In this document: one piece after another, positions 1 to 5,351 of the stretch | Position numbering within the stretch: position 1 is the stretch's first letter | How the letters are laid out: each line of letters begins with the position of its first letter | From: Chloroflexota bacterium | GTDB lineage: Bacteria; Chloroflexota; Anaerolineae; Anaerolineales; Anaerolineaceae | Direction: 5' to 3' | DNA: 6,802 nt | Assembly: GCA_012797215.1 (NCBI GenBank) | Contig: JAAZPN010000029.1 | Span: 1-6,802, forward strand | Program-made: the position numbers and the translations under genes | Notes under the pieces: generated by a model | What the model saw: only the letters and a program-made list of their open reading frames with translations | Database searches by the model: none | Told to the model about the DNA's origin: nothing

Positions 1-968
1 GCAATGCCGCTGGTTTCAGCGATGTTCGGCCAGGAAAGCACCACGCGCGAGCGCGGCGGGACGCTGCTCAGGTCGAGGTCTTGCAAGTTTAGCTGAATCT
101 GGTAAGGGCTTGAGAGATAGGGATAGAGGTTAATCCCCGGTACAACTGCGCCGGTCTCATCCACAATTTTGGCCGTGGGGGCATTGGCGCTCACGTAGTT
201 GTAACCGGTCATGGTAATAACACCTTCCGTGGCTACCAGGCGTTGGCCTACTTTCATCAGAGTCAGGCTGTCGGGCATAATTTGGCAGACCCAAGGAATC
301 GGGATGGTTTCTTCGCCTTTCTTCCCCGAAATAATGTTTTTAATCTTGCCAACGATGCTCTTGCCGATAAACTCCTGGGCGGTAGAGCCGGTCTTGGACC
401 CCATAAAGTCCACATTACAGCGGAACTCCACGCCAGTAATGGCAATCATCTGTTGGTAGTTGCTGCGGGCTTCATTGATGACCCCTTTCACTTGATCAGC
501 GAGGGTCTTGGCGGTGCTGCCGGCGGTGTTCTCCAGGGTCTGGATGATATCCAGTCCCGCCTTTTCCCAGTTGCCCGGCATCGCGTCAATCGTCCCGACC
601 ATTCCATCGATAGTAGCCAGGGTTTCATCATCCAGCCCTATTTTTAGGCCGTCTTCCACCACGCGCAGAAGTTCGTCCACGCGGGCAAGCGTTTCTTCAT
701 CAAAGCCTGCCTTCAAACCATTGGCAAGGGTCTCATTAAGCTCTTCAATAGTTCCGCGCGTCTCCGGGCCGATTTCTATGCCGGTGGCAAGCGTGTCGTT
801 GATGTCATCCACGCGGTCCAGCGTATTCTGGTCAAGGCCGCTGGTGGTCGTCACGTTGATGCTGCTGACGACGTCTTTAGCCTGGTCCAGAATATCTGAA
901 ATGTCTCCAGTGCAGCCGGCGGAAAATAGAATAACCAGGGTTAACCAGATTACCAGCAATTTCTTCAT
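1..968 (-). CDS. Repeat-containing lipoprotein of unknown function (C-terminus cut by window edge)
   Basis: The frame is open from the ATG at 968 down to the left edge (322 codons, no stop), so the C-terminus is missing. The N-terminus (MKKLLVIWLTLVILFSAGC) is a lipoprotein signal peptide: two lysines, a hydrophobic core and the lipobox FSAG-C with Cys19, so the mature protein should be lipid-anchored and face outward. Residues 44-133 form four tandem units of 21-23 residues with a G-[L/F/P]-[D/E]-x-x-T-[L/I]-x-x-[V/I]-[D/E] core; these look amphipathic and helical. Residues 134-203 look mostly helical. From about residue 220 the sequence resembles a beta-rich domain (VATEGVITMTGYNYVS, then SPYQIQLNLQDLDL). 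Two cysteines, C184 and C228, could pair outside the cell. A strong ribosome binding site precedes the ATG. I do not recognise the family and assign no function. The gene is divergent from the lipoprotein gene at 1197. Confidence 0.85.
   Translation of the reverse strand, partial: MKKLLVIWLTLVILFSAGCTGDISDILDQAKDVVSSINVTTTSGLDQNTLDRVDDINDTLATGIEIGPETRGTIEELNETLANGLKAGFDEETLARVDELLRVVEDGLKIGLDDETLATIDGMVGTIDAMPGNWEKAGLDIIQTLENTAGSTAKTLADQVKGVINEARSNYQQMIAITGVEFRCNVDFMGSKTGSTAQEFIGKSIVGKIKNIISGKKGEETIPIPWVCQIMPDSLTLMKVGQRLVATEGVITMTGYNYVSANAPTAKIVDETGAVVPGINLYPYLSSPYQIQLNLQDLDLSSVPPRSRVVLSWPNIAETSGI
570..839 (-). repeat. Four tandem ~23-residue coding repeats
   Basis: Within the lipoprotein at 1-968, residues 44-66, 67-87, 88-110 and 111-133 align as units of 23, 21, 23 and 23 residues. 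Each begins G-[LFP]-[DE], has T-[LI] at the sixth and seventh positions, then [VI]-[DE], and the first three end in G-[LI]-[KE]-[IA] or a close variant. The third and fourth units are the most alike (GFDEETLARVDEL against GLDDETLATIDGM). The DNA has diverged more than the protein pattern, so these are old repeats kept by selection on the protein rather than a recent slippage product. Confidence 0.75.
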
Positions 969-971
969 TTT

Positions 972-977
972 TCCTCC
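972..977 (-). promoter_or_regulatory. Ribosome binding site of the repeat lipoprotein
   Basis: On the minus strand the sequence is GGTGGAGGAAAAATG. The GGAGG core sits four bases before the ATG at 968, which fixes that start and agrees with the signal peptide beginning there. Confidence 0.75.
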
Positions 978-1072
978 ACCTGATACAAACGCGTTAAATG
1001 TGGCAAGCTTATCGGAAACAAAAGGCAGGCCAGCACTGACCCGAGTCATTTATGTGAAAATTGGATATTTGA

Positions 1073-1101
1073 AGTATAGCCATTTTTTGATTTAAAACCA
1101 A
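1073..1101 (-). promoter_or_regulatory. Candidate sigma-70-like promoter for the repeat lipoprotein
   Basis: On the minus strand TTGGTT (1101-1096) is followed after 17 bases by TATACT (1078-1073). The -10 matches the consensus at five of six positions and the -35 at three. Transcription would start near 1066, giving a leader of roughly 100 bases before the ATG at 968. It is the best pair seen in this A+T-rich stretch, but it is a pattern match only. Confidence 0.4.
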
Positions 1102-1138
1102 ATTAAGATCGGTTGGATAAAGCTCTGACCAGCCGCGC

Positions 1139-1147
1139 TGATATAAT
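1139..1147 (+). promoter_or_regulatory. Extended -10 promoter for the beta-propeller lipoprotein
   Basis: TGATATAAT is a perfect TATAAT box with the TG dinucleotide of an extended -10 element. No convincing -35 lies 16-18 bases upstream, which is typical for extended -10 promoters. Transcription would start near 1154, leaving a leader of about 43 bases before the ATG at 1197. Confidence 0.5.
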
Positions 1148-1184
1148 GGATATATCGACGTTCAACTTATTCCTGCCAAATTCC

Positions 1185-1190
1185 AAGGAG
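1185..1190 (+). promoter_or_regulatory. Ribosome binding site that decides the start at 1197
   Basis: AAGGAG lies six bases before the ATG at 1197 and directly abuts the in-frame ATG at 1191, which is therefore too close to use. The longer possible start at 1113 lies upstream of the promoter and encodes residues with no signal peptide. Confidence 0.8.
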
Positions 1191-1196
1191 ATGATA

Positions 1197-2426
1197 ATGC
1201 GAAACCGTCTGCTCTCGTTTATTCTTCTGGCCGCCGCCTGTCTGTTTGTGCTGCAGGCCTGCACACCCGCTTCCACTCCCACTCCAGAACCGCTCCCGAC
1301 CGAGGAACCGACGCTAGCGCCAGTCCCTCCAACAGAGGAAACGTTGCCAACAGCAATGCCAACCCTGGAAGCCACACCCATTCCAGCCCCGACTGAGGTG
1401 CCGGCTCCCCCCAATGGACAGATTGTCTATCGATACGACGCAAACCTCTGGCGTTACCTGGTAGATTCCGGCGCGCTGCTTCAAATCACTTTTGATGGCA
1501 TCCCCGAGGACTACGGCAATATGTATGATAAAGCGGAAATCTCCCCCGATGGCGTGGTATTAGCTTACACCAAGGGCGAGAGCAGCTATATGACTGACTT
1601 CACCAGCGCTGCTTTAATGGATATGACTGCTTATGGCAAATTTATCAAGTGGAATGGAATCGATCGGCAATTCTTCACCGCGCTGGGGGATATGACCTGC
1701 CCACCCATTGAGAACCTTGAGGACCAGGAATTGCTCAACTTTGACGTCATGCGCTACGACCAAGCCAACCTGAGCAGTGTAACCAATCTTGGTAATATTG
1801 GCGGAGGGTTGAAATTCGTCAGCGCCATTTCCAATGACGGGCAGTGGCTGGCTGCTAACCACTGCGGGTGCTATTCTGAATGTGGGAGTGAGAACCTGTG
1901 GCACCTGCCCACTCTGAGCCAAATTAGCTCACCGTTAAGCTTCCCCATCGGTGGGCTGGACTTCTCCCCGGACAGCACGCAGCTCGTTTTGGGTCAATGG
2001 CAAATGTTTGGCTATGAACAAAGCGCGCTTTACACAGCTGGCAGCGACCTGAGCAGCCCCCTGACGATTTACAATCTGGCTGATTCCGCGCCAATCCGCC
2101 AGGAATGGTCTCCGGATGGAACTTACATTGCCTTTACCCTGGCAGAGATTAACCCGACCGAAATGAGCATCACCAATCGGATGGTCATTGTCATCAGCCC
2201 GGATGGGAACGAGCAGCAGTTGGTAGAAAGCGGCAATGTGGATTTTTTGGCCTGGTCTCCGGAAGGCACCCAACTGCTTTACAGCCAGGAGGCTGGCGGC
2301 GTGCGCAGCGTGTTCATCTATGACCTGGTCAGCGGCGAGAAGACCATGCTGCCCTTCATCATCGACGCGTATTCAGACAACGCGGTAGACTGGGGTATCC
2401 TCTCCGCGGGGGACCTGGGATTGTAG
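1197..2426 (+). CDS. Lipoprotein with PD40/TolB-like beta-propeller repeats
   Basis: This is a 409-residue secreted lipoprotein. The signal peptide (MRNRLLSFILLAAACLFVLQAC) ends in the lipobox LQAC with Cys22. Residues 23-73 are a Pro/Thr/Glu-rich, probably unstructured linker. From about residue 74 to the end the chain carries PD40-type blades, each marked by [F/W/I]-S-P-[D/E]-G-x-x-[I/L/V]: ISPDGVVLAY (115-124), ISNDGQWLAA (211-220), FSPDSTQLVL (256-265), WSPDGTYIAF (304-313), ISPDG (333-337) and WSPEGTQLLY (353-362). PD40 blades form TolB-like propellers that usually bind proteins or other ligands; no catalytic residues are evident. The segment around C223, C225 and C229, plus C168, is unusually cysteine-rich for this fold and interrupts the regular blade pattern. 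The gene appears monocistronic or loosely followed by the deacetylase 82 bases on; no clear terminator is seen in that gap. The fold class is secure; the biological role is unknown. Confidence 0.88.
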   Translation: MRNRLLSFILLAAACLFVLQACTPASTPTPEPLPTEEPTLAPVPPTEETLPTAMPTLEATPIPAPTEVPAPPNGQIVYRYDANLWRYLVDSGALLQITFDGIPEDYGNMYDKAEISPDGVVLAYTKGESSYMTDFTSAALMDMTAYGKFIKWNGIDRQFFTALGDMTCPPIENLEDQELLNFDVMRYDQANLSSVTNLGNIGGGLKFVSAISNDGQWLAANHCGCYSECGSENLWHLPTLSQISSPLSFPIGGLDFSPDSTQLVLGQWQMFGYEQSALYTAGSDLSSPLTIYNLADSAPIRQEWSPDGTYIAFTLAEINPTEMSITNRMVIVISPDGNEQQLVESGNVDFLAWSPEGTQLLYSQEAGGVRSVFIYDLVSGEKTMLPFIIDAYSDNAVDWGILSAGDLGL

Positions 2427-2508
2427 GCACAGCCTGCTGCCAGCTTGTGAGAAGCTCTCGCGCTTCCTGAGTTTATACGAGTTTGTCTGGCGTTAGAAAA
2501 GCAAGCGT

Positions 2509-3363
2509 ATGAACAGCCCGGATTTTGAAATCTACATGCCTGACACAGCGCAGCCTGTGTCAGGCATAACGTTGGAAGAGGCGCTGTCTGCCACCACGCA
2601 TCTGGGGATTGCCGCGCATCCGGATGACCTGGAAATCATGGCAATTCACGGCATCCTCGCTGGTTTCCGGGGTGGGGGAGCTTCTTTTGCTGGCGTTGTG
2701 CTTACGAACGGCAGCGGCGCGCCGCGCGATGCCAAGTTTGCCGGTCTGAGCGATGCTGAGCTGGCTGCCCTGCGCAAGGAAGAACAAAAAGAGGCCGCGC
2801 GCGTCGGCAGATACGGCACGGTGGTATTTATGAATTTTGCCAGCCAGGACGTTCGTTCCGGGGGCGGTGTTGTGGAGAACCTTGCGCGCGTGCTGCAAGC
2901 GGCGCGCGCGCGCGTGGTGTATACCCACAGCCTGCTGGACGCGCACTCCACGCACAGCGCGGCCGCCTGGCGCGTCATCCAGGCGCTGCGTTCCCTGCCC
3001 GCGGAGTGCCTGCCAGAAGAGGTATACGGATGCGAGGTCTGGCGCGGAATGGATTGGCTGCCCGCGCGCTGGCGGGTCGCTTTAGATTGCTCCGAAAATC
3101 CGGAACTGCAAAAGGAACTGCTCGGGGTCTTTAAAACGCAGGTGGAAAGCGGCAAACGCTATGATCTCGCGATCCCAGGCAGGCGGGCTGCCAATGCCAC
3201 CATGAACGAACCGAATCGTGTTGACCAAGCGCGCGGCCTTACGTTCGCTCTGGACTTAAACCCCCTTGTGCATGACAAGACGCTTTCCCCGCGCGCATAT
3301 CTGCGGGAGATCAGCAGGGATTTCGAACAGGAAGTACTTTCAACCTTGCCGGACGATGCATGA
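2509..3363 (+). CDS. PIG-L/LmbE-family zinc-dependent deacetylase
   Basis: This is a 284-residue protein of the LmbE-like family, whose members remove N-acetyl groups from sugars (GlcNAc-PI, the mycothiol and bacillithiol precursors, chitobiose and others). The signature AHPDD is at residues 36-40, with H37 and D40 as predicted zinc ligands and D39 as the likely general base. The second motif, HSLLDAHSTH (140-149), supplies H149 as third zinc ligand and H146 near the active site. No signal peptide is present, so it should be cytoplasmic. Family members usually begin a few residues before the AHPDD strand, whereas this start gives about 30 extra residues. An in-frame TAG at 2494 excludes anything longer. 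No clear Shine-Dalgarno sequence precedes the ATG at 2509; another ATG at 2536 is possible but also lacks one and lies at the base of a hairpin. The substrate cannot be told from sequence, and no thiol-cofactor genes are adjacent. Confidence 0.85.
   Translation: MNSPDFEIYMPDTAQPVSGITLEEALSATTHLGIAAHPDDLEIMAIHGILAGFRGGGASFAGVVLTNGSGAPRDAKFAGLSDAELAALRKEEQKEAARVGRYGTVVFMNFASQDVRSGGGVVENLARVLQAARARVVYTHSLLDAHSTHSAAAWRVIQALRSLPAECLPEEVYGCEVWRGMDWLPARWRVALDCSENPELQKELLGVFKTQVESGKRYDLAIPGRRAANATMNEPNRVDQARGLTFALDLNPLVHDKTLSPRAYLREISRDFEQEVLSTLPDDA
2536..2567. repeat. Perfect 13-bp inverted repeat in the deacetylase start region
   Basis: ATGCCTGACACAG (2536-2548) is matched exactly by its reverse complement CTGTGTCAGGCAT (2555-2567) around the six-base loop CGCAGC. 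In RNA this makes a stable stem-loop at codons 10-20 of the deacetylase. There is no following T-run, so it is not a classical terminator. It could be a translation-controlling hairpin, a protein-binding palindrome, or a short REP-like element that was captured in frame. Confidence 0.8.
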
Positions 3364-3435
3364 AGCGCGGTCACTTAGGACAGCAGAGGATTCCGTTTGA
3401 CGTTTAATGCGCAGCAGTAAAGCGCAGCATGAACT

Positions 3436-3451
3436 GCCGTCGCGGCTTTTT
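3436..3451 (+). terminator. Weak candidate terminator after the deacetylase
   Basis: GCCG (3436-3439), a TCG loop and CGGC (3443-3446) are followed by five T residues (3447-3451). The stem is only four pairs, so efficiency is doubtful. It lies in the 137-base gap between the convergent deacetylase and ecfT genes, where a terminator is expected. Other items in this gap are a 14-base hairpin with a two-base loop (TCTTCT/AGAAGA, 3480-3493) just past the ecfT stop, with no T-run on the minus strand, and an 8-base direct repeat GCGCAGCA (3409-3416 and 3422-3429). Confidence 0.25.
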
Positions 3452-3500
3452 GCCCGCTCCCTAAGCGCAGGGTTTACGGTCTTCTTGAGAAGAACGAATT

Positions 3501-4253
3501 CTATTGGAAGAGTTGATAGAAGAATGCTGGAACCGTGAAGGATCCCAATTTGTAGACGTGCACCAGGATCAGGCAAGCAGCAGCCAGCAGAAGCCCAAAG
3601 GCGATGACCGCGTAGTCCCACCAATGATATTTGAGTTCAAACAGCCAGGTGCGTTTGCGCTGCCCAAAACCGCGTAAATCCATCGCGTTAGCGATATCCT
3701 CGCTGGAGAGTATGGCGTTCATGGTCACCGGGATGATGAGCGGCGCGATCCGGCCGATTTTCCGGATGATACCGCCTTTTACATCATCCAGTTCAAAAGC
3801 GCGCGCGCGCTGGGCATCCAGGGTGATTGAAAAACTGCGCGCCAGGCTGGGGATGAAACGGATAGCCAGTTCCATCGTGTAAGCCAGTTTGTCTGGCATA
3901 CCCAGCTTGCTGAAGGTGGCGCCGTAAGAGCGGGAGTCCATTGTATAGGGGATCAGGATGAAAAACATGGAGATGCCGCCAATACGCATCAGCTGGCAAA
4001 GCGCGAACCAGATCCGGTCGATGGTGAGACCCGGCTTGATCAGCCTGCCAAACAGGCGGATGCCCTCCGGCCAGACCAGTTTTCCGCCTTCGGGCACCAC
4101 GCCGCCCGCTCCGCCGCCGGTGATGATGGTGTTCACCACAATCATCGTGAACAGCATGATCAATACCAAGGTCCAACCTCGGCGCGTTTCTTTCCAGGTG
4201 GTTCTTCCCAGGCTGTACCAGATGACTGCGATGAGAAAGAGGACCGCCAGCAT
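3501..4253 (-). CDS. ecfT: ECF transporter transmembrane protein EcfT, N-terminally truncated
   Basis: EcfT is the membrane scaffold of energy-coupling-factor vitamin/metal importers: it joins two ATPases to a substrate-binding S component. Numbered from the ATG at 4253 (250 residues), hydrophobic segments lie at about 2-14, 27-45, 82-102 and 213-233. The two cytoplasmic coupling-helix motifs that dock into the ATPases are present: AQRARA (147-152) and AMDLRGFG (190-197). The usual N-terminal part, with its HRLDPRTKL-like segment and most of the first membrane helix, is missing. Immediately upstream the DNA switches to the N-terminus of an ATPase in another frame. I chose the ATG at 4253 because GGAG stands seven bases before it and because everything further upstream in this frame, back to the ATG at 4331, is the ATPase remnant read out of frame. 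Without N-terminus and adjacent ATPase it is probably non-functional, unless the break is an assembly error. Confidence 0.8.
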   Translation of the reverse strand: MLAVLFLIAVIWYSLGRTTWKETRRGWTLVLIMLFTMIVVNTIITGGGAGGVVPEGGKLVWPEGIRLFGRLIKPGLTIDRIWFALCQLMRIGGISMFFILIPYTMDSRSYGATFSKLGMPDKLAYTMELAIRFIPSLARSFSITLDAQRARAFELDDVKGGIIRKIGRIAPLIIPVTMNAILSSEDIANAMDLRGFGQRKRTWLFELKYHWWDYAVIAFGLLLAAACLILVHVYKLGSFTVPAFFYQLFQ

Positions 4254-4257
4254 GGTG

Positions 4258-4356
4258 CAGCTCCAGGTTGATATCCTTAATGGCTGGTACGCTGCGGGAG
4301 TTATAGCGGAAGGAAAGATCATGGATGACAAGAGGCAAAACTTCCGATTCAGACAT
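4258..4356 (-). pseudogene. ecfA: N-terminal remnant of an ECF transporter ATPase gene
   Basis: The first 33 codons from the ATG at 4356 encode the typical first strands of an ECF/CbiO-type ABC ATPase: VIHDLSFRY (10-18) and AIKDINLEL (25-33). In a complete protein this would run within a few residues into the Gly-Glu turn and the Walker A loop (GxxGxGKST). Instead the sequence changes at about 4254-4260 into the interior of ecfT, in a different frame. Walker A, Q-loop, signature motif and Walker B are all absent. Translation from 4356 would continue out of frame to a stop at 3793 and give a meaningless 187-residue product. The start overlaps the end of the SAM adenosyltransferase gene by eight bases, and GAGGT lies upstream, so translational coupling in the original operon is likely. 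The identity is clear for so short a piece, though it rests only on the N-terminal strands. Confidence 0.75.
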
Positions 4357-5140
4357 TCAGGCTGACCTCAACAATGTCATCAATTTGCGCCGAAAGGGCG
4401 TTTTTGGCGCTGCAGTTTACAACCGCGATTTCGATGTAACCCTCACTGTCTTCCAGGGCTACCAGGTCGCCGGGCTGTTTGTGCCCGTAAGAAAGCACGA
4501 GCCCATCAATAGTCCTGCCGCGGATGGACAAAGTGACGCGTTCAGGGTCCCTTACCCAGGCAGCTGGCAGGTCCGTGGTGAGGTTGCCGAACACATCCGC
4601 CAGCAGAATATGGGCGCGGAAGCCATTCGCAGTTTGCTCGGCTTTGGGCAGGGGTTTGCGCACAATATCCGTCACTGGCGTGCCCAGTTCGGATAAGGCG
4701 ACGCCGTTGGCGAGGTGCGCCCCGCACGGCGAAAAGATGTCGCGTCCGTGGAAGGTGCGGCTCACGTTCGGCAGCCAAAAGCGGTCTTGGTCGAGGCAAA
4801 CGATTTGGACGGATTCGCCGGCTGCTTCGGCATCTTCGAGCAGTGGGGTCAGCAAGCCGTTATCAGGGGCAATGAAAAACTGGTTTCCAAATCGCGCGCC
4901 AATCGGCCGGCGCTGCGTGCCCACGCCGGGGTCTACCACGGCGATGTGGACTGAGCCGGGAGGGAAAAAAGGGGCCGCGCGCCACAGCGCGATTGCGCCC
5001 TGGCGCACATCCTGGGCGGGAATGTCGTGGGTGATATCCGCGATTTGCGCGCTGGGCGCAATACTCCAGATAACCCCTTTGAGGGTGCCGACAAAGCCGT
5101 TCAGGTTGCCAAAATCAGTCGTGAGGGAAATTATCGTCAT
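4349..5140 (-). CDS. SAM hydroxide adenosyltransferase (SAM hydrolase, DUF62 family)
   Basis: This 263-residue protein belongs to the family that cleaves S-adenosylmethionine with hydroxide to adenosine and methionine; the family is homologous to the SAM-dependent fluorinase and chlorinase. It begins at once with the family opening (LTTDFG, 6-11), then KGVI (21-24), VVDPGVG (68-74), APDNGLL (91-97), HGRDIF (131-136), the C-terminal domain entry DVFGNLTTD (182-190) and an SYG/PGD/EIAVVN tail. The D-R-H triad tied to the hydrolase activity, rather than halogenation, is present as D70, R77 and H131. Length is normal for the family and no signal peptide is seen, so it is cytoplasmic. It is the first gene of the minus-strand cluster and its TGA overlaps the ecfA start. 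No Shine-Dalgarno site precedes the ATG. A weak promoter-like pair (TTGACG at 5175-5170, TTAACC at 5153-5148) would give an almost leaderless mRNA. The ECF neighbours suggest a link between SAM or nucleoside/methionine salvage and uptake, but that is inference. Confidence 0.9.
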   Translation of the reverse strand: MTIISLTTDFGNLNGFVGTLKGVIWSIAPSAQIADITHDIPAQDVRQGAIALWRAAPFFPPGSVHIAVVDPGVGTQRRPIGARFGNQFFIAPDNGLLTPLLEDAEAAGESVQIVCLDQDRFWLPNVSRTFHGRDIFSPCGAHLANGVALSELGTPVTDIVRKPLPKAEQTANGFRAHILLADVFGNLTTDLPAAWVRDPERVTLSIRGRTIDGLVLSYGHKQPGDLVALEDSEGYIEIAVVNCSAKNALSAQIDDIVEVSLNV

Positions 5141-5293
5141 ACGCTAAGGTTAACATTCTGGCAGTAAAACGTCAAGAAATTTGGCCGCAACATCTCGGCA
5201 AAGGCTCTCATTCGGGTCAAACTCTCCCGGGTGGGAACTTTTTTATTACGGTGTTTGCGTCCCCGAGGGAATCCGCCGGCATTTGTGTAAAGA

Positions 5294-5325
5294 TTAGATT
5301 AATTCTTGACAAATTGTTAATCTAA
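5294..5325. promoter_or_regulatory. Perfect 9-bp inverted repeat around the marR -35 box
   Basis: TTAGATTAA (5294-5302) and its exact reverse complement TTAATCTAA (5317-5325) flank a 14-base spacer that contains the -35 hexamer. The centres of the arms are 23 bases apart, about two helical turns. The position suits an operator for a dimeric repressor or activator, but the arms are A+T-rich and binding is not shown. Confidence 0.5.
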
Positions 5326-5333
5326 ATTAAAAT
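5306..5333 (+). promoter_or_regulatory. Sigma-70-like promoter of the MarR-family gene
   Basis: TTGACA (5306-5311, perfect) is followed after 16 bases by TAAAAT (5328-5333, five of six matches). Transcription would begin near 5340, giving a leader of about 12 bases before the ATG at 5352. This is the best -35/-10 pair in the window and lies inside the paired palindromes described separately. Confidence 0.65.
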
Positions 5334-5350
5334 AGTTGACATGTTTACTA
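5333..5350. promoter_or_regulatory. Candidate MarR operator: 18-bp imperfect palindrome
   Basis: TAGTTGACATGTTTACTA has seven of nine base pairs symmetric around the centre between 5341 and 5342: the outer TAGT/ACTA and the inner ACA/TGT match, and only 5337/5346 and 5338/5345 do not. Length and symmetry fit the 16-20 bp operators usual for MarR proteins. It overlaps the last base of the -10 box and the predicted transcription start and ends one base before the start codon, ideal for autorepression. Confidence 0.55.
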
Positions 5351-5351
5351 A

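Noticed and set aside
508..1095. Open plus-strand frame of 195 codons
   Set aside because: It is antisense to the repeat lipoprotein, its product is Ser/Arg/Val-rich low-complexity sequence, and the minus-strand gene has a signal peptide, repeats and a strong ribosome binding site.
1113..1196. Longer start for the beta-propeller lipoprotein
   Set aside because: It lies upstream of the extended -10 box and would bury the signal peptide; the ATG at 1197 has a properly spaced AAGGAG.
1103..1443. Minus-strand frames of Gly/Val/Ser-rich sequence
   Set aside because: They are antisense readings of the Pro/Thr/Glu linker of the plus-strand lipoprotein; the low-complexity linker keeps several frames open.
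2438..2460. AGCTT/AAGCT inverted repeat after the propeller gene
   Set aside because: A five-pair stem with no T-run is not a convincing terminator.
4254..4331. N-terminal extension of EcfT from the ATG at 4331
   Set aside because: Those 26 residues are the ecfA remnant read out of frame and do not resemble any EcfT N-terminus.
3793..4356. 187-residue minus-strand protein starting at the ecfA ATG
   Set aside because: Only its first 33 residues are ATPase; the rest is ecfT read in the wrong frame, giving a His/Arg/Gly-rich nonsense sequence.
4524..5147. Open plus-strand frame of 207 codons
   Set aside because: It lies fully antisense to the SAM hydroxide adenosyltransferase, whose family motifs are unmistakable; the antisense product has no recognisable domain.
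5225..5246. Possible terminator TCCC/GGGA followed by a T-run
   Set aside because: The stem is only four pairs and no plus-strand gene ends upstream of it, since the neighbouring gene is transcribed away.
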